DNA of 64,000 bases from Paenibacillus lycopersici (lineage in GTDB: Bacteria > Bacillota > Bacilli > Paenibacillales > Paenibacillaceae), in contig NZ_CP048209.1 in assembly GCF_010119935.1 (NCBI RefSeq), positions 1,607,501-1,671,500 of the forward strand. Direction: 5' to 3'. Of this stretch, positions 24,692 through 35,688 are shown in pieces (the stretch's first letter is position 1; every line of letters starts with the position of its first letter). The notes below the pieces were generated by a model, which ran no database searches, was not told the DNA's origin, and saw only the letters and a program-made list of their open reading frames with translations. The translations under genes and the position numbers were made by a program.

Positions 24692-25570
24692 TCAATCATG
24701 GATCCGCGCATCCTCGCGGAAACGGGCCGGCGACACCTTCATCAGGCTGCTGAACGTGCGGGTGAAATAGTGAACCGAGCCGAAGCCCGTCGCTTCGGCG
24801 ATCTCCTTGATCGAGCTTTCGGTGTACCGAAGCATGTCGGCGGCCCGGCGGATGCGCTGCTTGCGGACGTAGTCGGTGTACGACTCGAAGACGCCGGAAG
24901 CGAACAGGCGCGAGAGATGGCGCGGCGAGACGCTGATCTGCGCCGCCACCTTCTCCAGCGATAGATCGTGGTCGTTCAGGTTGTCGGTGACGAACAGCTT
25001 CGCCTGCCTGAGCAGCGCGGAAGCGCTGCGGCGCGGCGCGGTCCATTCCGCTTGCAGCGGCTTGCTGAACACGGACGGGAACGACAGGAGCAGCGAAACC
25101 GCGAGCTGCGTCAGCACCGACTCCGGCAGCGAAGCGTTGTCGCCGGATCTGCGGAGCAGCGCGCGCCACAGCTGGGCCGCGGCCAGATCGTCGCCGTCCT
25201 GGATGACGACCTTCCGGGTCTCGGCCAGCGCCTGGAAGGCGCCGCGCACGGATTCGGAGCTGGCGCCCTCTTCAAGCTCGAATGCGACGAAGAGGAGCGC
25301 GAGCTCGGGATTGCATTCGATATAGTGCGTAATGCCCGGCCGCGAGCAGAACAGCGTCCCCTTGGACAGCGGGTACAGCTTGCCGTCGTCCAGATACGTC
25401 CCGTTCCCGCCGAGCACGTAGCAAATTTCGAAGAAGGAATGCTTGTGCAGGAAATTCGAGGACATATGCTCGGCCACGCCCCAATAATGAACGGTGAATG
25501 CCGCGTCGGCCGTCGCGAGCCGCAGGGCGTATTGGTTGAGCCACGTATCGGTTTCACTCCATAAGTACAT
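24692..25570 (-). CDS. AraC-family transcriptional regulator
   Basis: 292 residues. N-terminal cupin-like sensing domain (about 20-110: FLHKHSFFEICYVLGGNGTY, PLSKGTLFCSRPG) and C-terminal double HTH (about 190-288: SLEKVAAQISVSPRHLSRLF, IKEIAEATGFGSVHYFTRTF). Such proteins activate sugar-use genes when a ligand binds the cupin. It is divergent from the dioxygenase gene at 25704, its most likely target. Confidence 0.9.
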   Translation of the reverse strand: MYLWSETDTWLNQYALRLATADAAFTVHYWGVAEHMSSNFLHKHSFFEICYVLGGNGTYLDDGKLYPLSKGTLFCSRPGITHYIECNPELALLFVAFELEEGASSESVRGAFQALAETRKVVIQDGDDLAAAQLWRALLRRSGDNASLPESVLTQLAVSLLLSFPSVFSKPLQAEWTAPRRSASALLRQAKLFVTDNLNDHDLSLEKVAAQISVSPRHLSRLFASGVFESYTDYVRKQRIRRAADMLRYTESSIKEIAEATGFGSVHYFTRTFSSLMKVSPARFREDARIHD

Positions 25571-25657
25571 GATGCCTCTACCTCCAGCCTATACAATGTC
25601 CTTAGAAGACAAAAAGGTGGCTTCTTCGGCTAAAGATCATAAACCCTTGAATCATCT

Positions 25658-25663
25658 ATAATA
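25658..25663 (+). promoter_or_regulatory. -10 element of the dioxygenase gene
   Basis: TATAAT lies 41 bases before the start, without a recognisable -35 at the right distance. This fits activation by the divergent AraC regulator. Confidence 0.4.
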
Positions 25664-25703
25664 AAGCCATAAGAAAGCGATTCCCACACAGGAGGATACA
25701 GTG

Positions 25704-26477
25704 ATGATTAAACCACAAGACGTCGATTTTTACAATGAACAGGGCTATCTGCTCGTGAAAGGCGTATTCAATAAACAAGAGGTGGAAGAGATGCGCACGG
25801 CTGTCGGCGCCATCATCGACCGCGCGGCGAAAGTGAACCGCGACCATAACGCGCAATGGCAAGGCGACTTCCTGCCGCCGGAAGAATTGAAGAAGCTGGT
25901 GCTCAAAGGCTTCCATGACGTGCATTACCACGATGCCTCTTTCCTTCGCGCGCTGATGCATCCGAACATGGCGGCGGTGCTGTCGCAGCTGATCGGGCCG
26001 AACGTCCAGCTTCACCATTCCAAAATGCTCGTGAAGCCGCCGGAAAACGGCGCAGCGTTCCCGATGCATCAGGATGCGCCGTACTTCCCGCACGAGAAGC
26101 ACACGATGCTCGCGGCGAGCGTGCACCTCGACGACGCGAACGTCGAGAACGGCTGCCTGCACGTCATGCCGGGTTCCCATAAGGAAGGGATGCTGCCGCA
26201 CGTGGGCAGACACTATCTGAACGCGAAGGAATATCCGGTATCCGACGGCGTGCCATGCATCGCGGAAGCGGGCGACGTGCTCTTCTTCAACTACTTGACG
26301 ATCCACGGCTCGCCGCAGAACCGCAGCGAGCGCAACCGCCGCAACGTGCTGTTCCAATACCGCAGCGCGACGGACTTCCCGACGACGAAGGAACACTTCG
26401 ACTGGGGCATGGGCCTCATGGTATGCGGCGAGAATCCGCATTTCGACCGCGCGCATCCGGAATTCACGATTGTATAG
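25704..26477 (+). CDS. Phytanoyl-CoA dioxygenase (PhyH) family protein
   Basis: 257 residues. A double-stranded beta-helix Fe(II)/2-oxoglutarate-dependent oxygenase; substrates in this family vary widely. Metal ligands are visible: HxD in FPMHQDAPYFPH (about residues 117-119) and the distal His in LTIHGSPQNRS, followed by the 2-oxoglutarate Arg in SERNRRNVLFQYR. ATG 25704 is 8 bases after GGAGG; GTG 25701 is also possible. The TAG stop is formed by the first bases of a 47-bp tandem repeat. Divergent AraC regulator at 24692. Confidence 0.88.
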   Translation: MIKPQDVDFYNEQGYLLVKGVFNKQEVEEMRTAVGAIIDRAAKVNRDHNAQWQGDFLPPEELKKLVLKGFHDVHYHDASFLRALMHPNMAAVLSQLIGPNVQLHHSKMLVKPPENGAAFPMHQDAPYFPHEKHTMLAASVHLDDANVENGCLHVMPGSHKEGMLPHVGRHYLNAKEYPVSDGVPCIAEAGDVLFFNYLTIHGSPQNRSERNRRNVLFQYRSATDFPTTKEHFDWGMGLMVCGENPHFDRAHPEFTIV

Positions 26478-26626
26478 GACGATTGGTTTACAAGGCCCGG
26501 AAGGGGATTGCAGCATTCGTCGAGGACGATTGGTTTGCAAGGCCTGGAAGGGCATTGCAGCATTCGTCGAGGACGATTGGTTTGCAAGGCCCGGAAGGGG
26601 ATTGCAGCATTCGTCGAGGACGATTG
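26476..26626 (+). repeat. Three and a bit 47-bp tandem units starting at a stop codon
   Basis: Units begin at 26476, 26523 and 26570, with a truncated fourth at 26617. Each starts AGGACGATTGGTTTGCAAGG. The first unit begins within the TAG stop of the dioxygenase gene. Confidence 0.9.
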
Positions 26627-26688
26627 CTTGGCGTTCGCCGACGGATGTCGGGAGAAGCAGCATTCACCGTGGACGATAGCTTTCGAAC

Positions 26689-26725
26689 AAACCGGCAGAA
26701 GCCTAGGCTTCTGCCGGTTTTTCCA
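26689..26725 (+). terminator. Rho-independent terminator
   Basis: Perfect 15-bp arms AAACCGGCAGAAGCC (26689-26703) and GGCTTCTGCCGGTTT (26706-26720) run into a T-tract ending at 26722. Confidence 0.8.
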
Positions 26726-26801
26726 GCATGTCGAGAACGCCCATGAGTAACGGACATGAGATCCTTTATTTGCTCGTATTCATCGTTTTTTCGCACGCTG
26801 C

Positions 26802-26929
26802 CGGACAGGAGATGCGCTATTTCTGCCGAAAGACGGGTTTTGGCTGCATTCAGGAGCCAATAACGCATCCTCTGTCCGATCGCTGCCTCCAAAGCGCCGA
26901 CATCGATCAAATAGCGGATCCTCTGTCCG
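26802..26929. repeat. Three-copy motif cluster (one inverted, two direct), cluster A2
   Basis: Inverted copy at 26802-26821 and direct copies at 26859-26878 and 26910-26929 of AATAGCGGATCCTCTGTCCG. Direct copies are 51 bp apart, exactly as at 2105/2156. Confidence 0.8.
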
Positions 26930-27055
26930 TCTGCCTATGTCTGTTCGTGGAGGAGGTACGCGTCTCACGAAGTACGTTATACCAGCGGTAACGTTGTCAG
27001 CCGCGGGCCTCGGCCCGAACGCCTTTTCAACGGCCTGGTAAGCGGAGACCAAGCG

Positions 27056-27081
27056 AAGCGGATACCATACGGTATCCGCTT
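27056..27081. other. Perfect hairpin upstream of the export operon
   Basis: 11-bp arms AAGCGGATACC and GGTATCCGCTT around ATAC. Either a weak terminator or a regulatory site; no T-run. Confidence 0.45.
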
Positions 27082-27185
27082 ATTAGTGTTTGATCGATAC
27101 GCGAACGTCATCTTCATATAGAGTTCATTTAGGTTTGGTATTGTGGTAGCGGACAGATCAATCAGAAGGGTGGATCACGGATCTT

Positions 27186-27956
27186 ATGGAACGCTCAAGC
27201 ATAAAATTAATGGCCGCCGCGATGCTCATTTCGGTCATGCTTACCGGCTGCGGCGATAAGAACGACGCGCAGTCCGCGAACGGCGGACAAGCCGCGAATG
27301 CGGGCGGGCAAGCCGCGTCGCAGGATGCCGGCAGCGGCAGCGGGCCGCAGCAGCCCGACCGGACGGCGGATTATTTTGCCAAAGTGGTGAAGGTGTCCGA
27401 AGACGCCATAATCGTGCAGAAATCGACGATGTCGCCGGCCGACATGCCGTCCTTCGGGGGCGGAAGGCAGGGCGGACAGCGTCCGAAGGGCAATCAAGGC
27501 GACGGCGGCGGCGGGCAGAAGGGCAATTGGCAGCCGCCGGAAGGCGGAGCGAACGGCGGAGCTGCGAACGGCTCAGGCGGCGCGGATGGCGCAGCCGGCC
27601 AAGGCGGCGGCCGGCAAGGCGGCCGGTTCGGCGGCGGCGGCTTCATGAATCAGATGCAGTTTGCCGACGAGCAGGTGACCGTTCCTGTTAATGCGGATAC
27701 CGCGATCGTCAAATTCGGTCGCGGACAGAACGGCATGACGACCGACGCGCTGAAGGCGTCCGACTTGAAGGCGGGCGATATTCTGATGGTGTGGGTCGGG
27801 ACGGACAATACAACGGCGACGTACATTCGTCTGCAATTCAATCCTGCGGAAATGGGCGGGATGCCTAACCGGGCAGCCGGCGGCGCCGACGCCCAGGGCA
27901 GCGCGGGGAATGCAGGCAGCACGGGCGATGCTGGAAAGGCGGGTAACGGACAATGA
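27186..27956 (+). CDS. Glycine-rich lipoprotein of the export operon
   Basis: 256 residues. Lipobox MLTGC with Cys at residue 22. A predicted folded part (DRTADYFAKVVKVSEDAIIVQKST, then MQFADEQVTVPVNADTAIVKF...SDLKAGDILMVWVG, an OB-like beta segment) is split by a long Gly/Gln/Ala-rich stretch (about 95-155) and followed by another low-complexity tail. The stop overlaps the next start (ATGA). Because it is coupled to a MacA-like adaptor, it may be an outer partner or substrate-facing accessory of the exporter (inference). I do not know a named family. Confidence 0.8.
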   Translation: MERSSIKLMAAAMLISVMLTGCGDKNDAQSANGGQAANAGGQAASQDAGSGSGPQQPDRTADYFAKVVKVSEDAIIVQKSTMSPADMPSFGGGRQGGQRPKGNQGDGGGGQKGNWQPPEGGANGGAANGSGGADGAAGQGGGRQGGRFGGGGFMNQMQFADEQVTVPVNADTAIVKFGRGQNGMTTDALKASDLKAGDILMVWVGTDNTTATYIRLQFNPAEMGGMPNRAAGGADAQGSAGNAGSTGDAGKAGNGQ

Positions 27957-29512
27957 AGAAATGGTGGCTGCTTGGACTCGGCGTGCTGATCGTTGCGGCA
28001 GGCGTCGTTTATTATTTGAAGCGGGACACGAAGGAAACGGCGGCAGCGCCAGTGGTGCAGACGACCCGCGTGACGAAAGGCACGATCGAGGTCAGCGTCA
28101 GCGGCACGGGCAGCTTGGCGCCGATCGATACGGCGACGGTCAAGGCTTCGTCGCAAGGCACGGTCGACAAAGTGAACGTGACCGAAGGCGCCGTCGTGAA
28201 GAAGGGCGACGTGCTCCTCACGATCGAAGGCGAAGACAACAGCGATAAGATCAAATCCGAAAAGCTGAACCTGGAAAGCCAGCTGCTGGATTTGCAGGAT
28301 ACGCAAAACAAGCTGAAAACCGCGGCGGATGACGCCAGCGTGGACAACGTCAAGCTGAGCCTGAAGAAGCTGCAGCTGCAAATCGACCAGACGCGCGAGA
28401 ACATCTCCGACCTGCAGGAAGCGGAAGCCGGCGATACGATTACCGCGCCGATCGACGGCACGATTACATCGCTCAGCGTGGCTGAGGGCGATACGCTCAA
28501 TCCGTCCACGGAGCTGATGAGCATCTCGAACTACGCGCAGCTCGAAATGGTCGTCGGCATCGACGAGCTCGACATCGCGAAAGTGAAGAAGGGCCAGACC
28601 GCGGCGATTTCCGTCGAGGCCCTCTCCGACAAAGCGTACACCGGCAAGGTCGTCAAAATCGCGGACGAAGGCACGTCGAGCAACGGCGTGGCATCGTTCG
28701 ACGTCACGGTCGCGCTGGACAAAGTCGACGGCTTGAAGAGCGGCATGTCGGCCGAGGCTACCATCGAGGTCGAGAAGAAGGAGAACACGCTGATGCTTCC
28801 GATCGATGCGGTTCAGTCGATCGGCGGCCGTTACATGGTATTCGTACCGTCCGCGACGGGCGGCACGGGTGCTGCAGGGGGGCAAGGCGCGCAAGGCCGC
28901 GGCGGTTACGGCGGCTATGGCGGCGGTCAAGGCACTCAAGGTACCCAAGGCGCGCAAGGAACCCAAGGCACGCAAGGAACGCAGGGCAGCGGGCAATCGG
29001 GAGCGCAAGGCGCGCCGGGCCAAGGAACCCAAGGCCAAGGGACGCCTAGCGCGCAAGGCGGCGGTCAAAGTCAAGGAGCCGGACAAGGCCGAGGCGGCTA
29101 CGGCGGCGGTTTCGGCGGCGGCCAAGGCGGCTCGGGCGGCTACACCGGACGGAGCGGCTCCGGGGCGCGCGGCGGCGGAGCGAACAACCGTTTCGGCGCC
29201 GGAACGCCGGTCATGATTACGGTCGGCACGCATAACGAAGACTATATTGAAGTGCTTTCCGGCTTGACGGAAGGCGAGAGCGTCATTCTTCCGACGGTCG
29301 TATCCGCTACTTCGACCAAACAACAGGCTGGCGGCTTCGGCGGCGCAGGCTTCGGCGGCGCCCTTGGCGGAGGCGGCGGGTTCGTCGCTCCGGCAGGCGG
29401 TTTTGGCGGCGGAGGCGGAGGCTTCGGAGGCGGCGGCCAACGTACCACCACGTCCGGGGCGCGCAGCACCGGAGGCAGCGGCGGAGGCGGATTCGGCGGA
29501 GGTACACGGTAA
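27953..29512 (+). CDS. HlyD/MacA-like periplasmic-adaptor-type subunit with Gly-rich insert
   Basis: 519 residues. Membrane anchor (about 4-20, WLLGLGVLIVAAGVVYYL), split biotinyl-lipoyl motifs (GTGSLAPIDTATVKASSQG and AGDTITAPIDGTITSLSVAEG), a coiled-coil hairpin (about 95-160), and a beta-barrel/MP region (ALDKVDGLKSGMSAEATIEV). An insert of about 100 residues made of GTQGTQ-, GQG- and GGYGG-type repeats splits the C-terminal part, and a second Gly-rich tail ends the protein. Adaptors of this family link an ABC exporter to its substrate path. The neighbouring ATPase (TAATG overlap) and permease complete a MacAB-like set. Confidence 0.88.
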   Translation: MKKWWLLGLGVLIVAAGVVYYLKRDTKETAAAPVVQTTRVTKGTIEVSVSGTGSLAPIDTATVKASSQGTVDKVNVTEGAVVKKGDVLLTIEGEDNSDKIKSEKLNLESQLLDLQDTQNKLKTAADDASVDNVKLSLKKLQLQIDQTRENISDLQEAEAGDTITAPIDGTITSLSVAEGDTLNPSTELMSISNYAQLEMVVGIDELDIAKVKKGQTAAISVEALSDKAYTGKVVKIADEGTSSNGVASFDVTVALDKVDGLKSGMSAEATIEVEKKENTLMLPIDAVQSIGGRYMVFVPSATGGTGAAGGQGAQGRGGYGGYGGGQGTQGTQGAQGTQGTQGTQGSGQSGAQGAPGQGTQGQGTPSAQGGGQSQGAGQGRGGYGGGFGGGQGGSGGYTGRSGSGARGGGANNRFGAGTPVMITVGTHNEDYIEVLSGLTEGESVILPTVVSATSTKQQAGGFGGAGFGGALGGGGGFVAPAGGFGGGGGGFGGGGQRTTTSGARSTGGSGGGGFGGGTR

Positions 29513-30243
29513 TGGAAGCCAATCGTGAACCGCTGATCCGAATCGAAACGCTGTCGAAGCTGTACAAGATGGGCGGCGAAACCGTTCATGCGCTGAACGA
29601 GATTACGCTTCGCGTCGATCATGGCGATTTCCTGGCCATTATCGGGCCGTCCGGCTCGGGCAAATCGACGCTTATGAACGTCATCGGCTGCCTCGACGGT
29701 CCGAGCTCGGGCAAATACTGGCTCGACGGCGAGGAAGTGAGCCGGCTTCGCGAAGGCCGGCTGGCGGAAATCCGCAATCGCAAGATCGGGTTTATTTTCC
29801 AGGGCTTCAACTTGCTCAGCAAGCTGTCGGCGCTGGAGAACGTGGAATTGCCGCTCATCTACCGCGGCGTTCCGGCGAAGCTGCGCAAGCAGCAGGCGAT
29901 CGAGGCGCTGGCGAAGGTCGGCCTCGAAGGGCGCGTGCGCCACAAGCCGAGCGAGCTGTCCGGGGGACAACAGCAGCGCGTGGCCATCGCGCGGGCGCTT
30001 GCCGGTAATCCGCCGATCCTGCTCGCGGACGAGCCGACCGGCGCGCTCGACACGCGCACGGGCGCCGAAGTGATGCAGCTCATGAAAGACTTGAACGGAC
30101 AGGGGCATACGATCGTGCTCATTACGCACGATATCGCCATTTCCAAGCAGGCCAAGCGGGTCATTCGGATCCAGGACGGCCAAATCAGCGAAGAAGGCGG
30201 TGAGCGACGTGAACCTCAGTCAAGCCTTCAAAATGGCGGCTAA
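29512..30243 (+). CDS. MacB/LolD-type ABC transporter ATP-binding protein
   Basis: 243 residues. Walker A GPSGSGKST (about 43-51), Q-loop FQGFNLLSKLSALENVELPL, signature LSGGQQQRVAIARAL, Walker B ILLADEPTGALD and the H-loop in LITHD. This is the MacB/LolD/FtsE group, which powers extrusion or mechanotransmission of lipoproteins, peptides or drugs through an adaptor. The start overlaps the adaptor's stop by one base, and its end overlaps the permease start by 44 bases. Confidence 0.95.
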   Translation: MEANREPLIRIETLSKLYKMGGETVHALNEITLRVDHGDFLAIIGPSGSGKSTLMNVIGCLDGPSSGKYWLDGEEVSRLREGRLAEIRNRKIGFIFQGFNLLSKLSALENVELPLIYRGVPAKLRKQQAIEALAKVGLEGRVRHKPSELSGGQQQRVAIARALAGNPPILLADEPTGALDTRTGAEVMQLMKDLNGQGHTIVLITHDIAISKQAKRVIRIQDGQISEEGGERREPQSSLQNGG

Positions 30244-31381
30244 AAGCATACTCGCGAACAAAATGCGGTCCCTGCTTACCATGCTCGGCATTATCATCGG
30301 CGTCGCGGCGGTTATCGCGCTTGTCGGCGTCGGACAGGGCACGACGAAATCCGTCACCGACCAGGTGCAAAGTCTCGGCACGAACCTGCTGACCGTCAGC
30401 ATTACGGGCCGCGGCTCCAAGACGACGCTCGACTATAAGGAAGCCGAGGAGATTACGAACACGCCGGACATCGAATTCGCCGCGCCTTACAATCAATCGA
30501 ACGCGACCGTGAAGAACGGCAGCGAAAGCACGAGCGTAAGCGTCGTCGGCACGACGGCCGATTACCTTGACGTCAAGGATTACAGCATCGCCGAAGGGCG
30601 GTTCGTGGCGCAGATCGACCTGGATTATTACCAGAAGATCGCGGTGCTCGGTTCGACGACGGCGACGGATCTGTTCGGGACGGCGGATGCCGTCGGCCAG
30701 TCGTTCCTCATTAACGGCGTCCGCTACAAAGTCGTCGGCGTGCTGGCGACGAAAGGCAGCTCGCTGACGGGCTCCAACGACGAAATCGTGATCATTCCGA
30801 TTACGACCTCCGAACGGCTGTTCAAGTCGAAAGGGGTCAAGTCGATCAACGTCCAGGTCGCGGATAGCAAAAAAATGGACGCGGTCACGACGGAGCTCGA
30901 AACCGCGCTCGGCAAGAAATTCCGCGGCGATACGAACAGCTACCGGGTATTCAACCAGCAGGATCTGCTGGATTCTTTCAGCAGCATCTCGGATACGCTG
31001 TCGCTGGCGCTCGGCGGCGTGGCGGCGATTTCCCTGCTCGTCGGCGGCATCGGCATCATGAACATCATGCTCGTGTCGGTCACGGAGCGGACGCGGGAGA
31101 TCGGCATTCGCAAAGCGATCGGCGCGAAGAAGCGCGACATCATGATCCAGTTCCTGATCGAATCGATCGCGCTCAGCGGACTGGGCGGCGTGCTCGGGAT
31201 CGGGATCGGGATCGGGGCCGCGGAGCTGGTCGAGAAGTTCGCGAGCATGACCGTCGTCCTGTCCATCCCGATCATGGGCTTGGCGTTCGGCTTCTCCGTC
31301 TTCATCGGCGTCGTGTTCGGCCTCTTCCCGGCGAACAAGGCTTCCAGCCTGCGGCCGATCGAAGCGCTGCGTTTCGAATAG
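30200..31381 (+). CDS. MacB-type ABC transporter permease (FtsX-like)
   Basis: 393 residues. TM1 about 22-45 (SLLTMLGIIIGVAAVIALVG), a large extracytoplasmic MacB_PCD domain (about 50-270) and three C-terminal TM helices starting at LALGGVAAISLLVGGIGIMNIMLVSVTERTREIGIRKAIG. Start uncertain: GTG 30200 is used here, but GTG 30209 (MNLSQAFKMA) has a similar claim. Together with the upstream ATPase, adaptor and lipoprotein it makes a four-gene exporter operon with overlapping genes. Confidence 0.9.
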   Translation: MSDVNLSQAFKMAAKSILANKMRSLLTMLGIIIGVAAVIALVGVGQGTTKSVTDQVQSLGTNLLTVSITGRGSKTTLDYKEAEEITNTPDIEFAAPYNQSNATVKNGSESTSVSVVGTTADYLDVKDYSIAEGRFVAQIDLDYYQKIAVLGSTTATDLFGTADAVGQSFLINGVRYKVVGVLATKGSSLTGSNDEIVIIPITTSERLFKSKGVKSINVQVADSKKMDAVTTELETALGKKFRGDTNSYRVFNQQDLLDSFSSISDTLSLALGGVAAISLLVGGIGIMNIMLVSVTERTREIGIRKAIGAKKRDIMIQFLIESIALSGLGGVLGIGIGIGAAELVEKFASMTVVLSIPIMGLAFGFSVFIGVVFGLFPANKASSLRPIEALRFE

Positions 31382-31429
31382 GTTTCGCGCGGGCGGCAAG
31401 GAATACGGCATATATACAGCAAGGCCGAG

Positions 31430-31463
31430 GCCGGACAGGATGCCAATCCTCGTCCGGCTTTTT
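31430..31463 (+). terminator. Terminator of the MacAB-like operon
   Basis: Arms GCCGGAC-AGGAT and ATCCT-GTCCGGC with one bulge are followed by five T. Confidence 0.8.
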
Positions 31464-31489
31464 CCATTCGGCAGGAAGGCCGTTTTTAG

Positions 31490-34708
<3,219 letters not shown>

Positions 34709-34712
34709 CGGC

Positions 34713-34770
34713 AGAAGCGCCCGGGAGGGCCGGCATGCATCATCCGGCCCGCTCGGGCGCTTCTGCTCTT
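34713..34770 (+). terminator. Terminator of the beta-galactosidase gene
   Basis: Outer arms AGAAGCGCCCG (34713-34723) and CGGGCGCTTCT (34754-34764) enclose inner arms GGGCCGG and CCGGCCC. Only a short T-tract follows. Confidence 0.7.
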
Positions 34771-34808
34771 GCACGATAATTCTCGTCCGACCTAAGGAGG
34801 AACGATGA

Positions 34809-35597
34809 ATGACCATCACCCGCGAAACGATCATTTCGCATATTGCCGCGAGCATGGGAAGCGAGGATTCCATTCTGGCGCTCTGGCTGGAAGGCTCGGA
34901 CGGCACGGGCAGCGTTGACGAGTATTCGGATATCGATCTGGTGTGCTATGCCAGAGCCGGATGCGAGGATGAAGCCATGGCGCGGCTCGATGCCTGCCTG
35001 AAGCAATTAGGCGACGTAGATCTGGATTACGAGCAGCCCGGCCGCCCGGTCAATAACCGCTATAAGGTGTATCACCTGCGGCAGACGCCGGAAAGTCTCT
35101 TGATCGATGCGACGATTCAGAGCGAAAGCTTCCCGGTTTCCTTCATCGAGGAGGACCGCACCGTCGTGCCGGTTGTTCTGGTCGATAAAGCGGAGATCGT
35201 GTGCTTCCGCTCCGTCGACCCCGAAGAGCTGCGCGCACAGCTGCTCGGCACGGTAGCGGAAGCTAAGGCGGTGTTCGGTCAGAAGAGCCGCGCCGAGAAA
35301 TATACGAAGCGCGGCCTCTTCCTCGAATCGTTGATCTATTATCACAAATACGTGTTGAATCCGCTGGTGGACGTGCTGCGAATCGTCCATACGCCGCTTC
35401 AGGCCGACTGCTTTCTCGTTCATGCGACGAGAGACTTTCCGGACGAGGTGACGGCCCGGCTGGAGAACTTGTACGGCGTAAGAACGGTCCGCGAGATCGC
35501 CGATCGCATCGCGCTTGCCGACGAACTGTTTCGCCGTGCCGTCGTGGACGCCGAAGCGATGCTTTCGGGCGGCGCCTTCCTTAATCGCGAAGCATGA
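34809..35597 (+). CDS. Nucleotidyltransferase-fold protein
   Basis: 262 residues. The N-terminal NTase pattern LEGSDGTGSVDEYSDIDL (about 29-46) has the GS and DxD metal ligands used by aminoglycoside adenylyltransferases and other MNT-type enzymes. A helical C-terminal part follows (FLESLIYYHKYVLNPLVDVLRI). It could modify an antibiotic or an unknown small molecule; nothing here tells which. AAGGAGG at 34794-34800. It is a single gene, bounded by strong terminators on both sides. Confidence 0.8.
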   Translation: MTITRETIISHIAASMGSEDSILALWLEGSDGTGSVDEYSDIDLVCYARAGCEDEAMARLDACLKQLGDVDLDYEQPGRPVNNRYKVYHLRQTPESLLIDATIQSESFPVSFIEEDRTVVPVVLVDKAEIVCFRSVDPEELRAQLLGTVAEAKAVFGQKSRAEKYTKRGLFLESLIYYHKYVLNPLVDVLRIVHTPLQADCFLVHATRDFPDEVTARLENLYGVRTVREIADRIALADELFRRAVVDAEAMLSGGAFLNREA

Positions 35598-35615
35598 GCG
35601 GCCTTGCATGACAGC

Positions 35616-35661
35616 AAAGCGGCCGTTCGGAACGAGGTCTCTCGTTCCGAACGGCCGCTTT
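35616..35661. terminator. 21-bp perfect bidirectional terminator hairpin
   Basis: Arms of 21 bases (35616-35636 and 35641-35661) with the loop GTCT. AAA and TTT ends suit both convergent genes. Confidence 0.85.
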
Positions 35662-35688
35662 ATTACATATCCCGGTCGGCGCAATGGG

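Larger units (their letters stand above)
26478..27185. other. Intergenic region with repeats, terminator and motif cluster
   Basis: About 700 bases without a convincing gene: the 47-bp array, a terminator (26689-26725), motif cluster A2 (26802-26929) and a small hairpin (27056-27081) before the lipoprotein gene. Confidence 0.75.
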
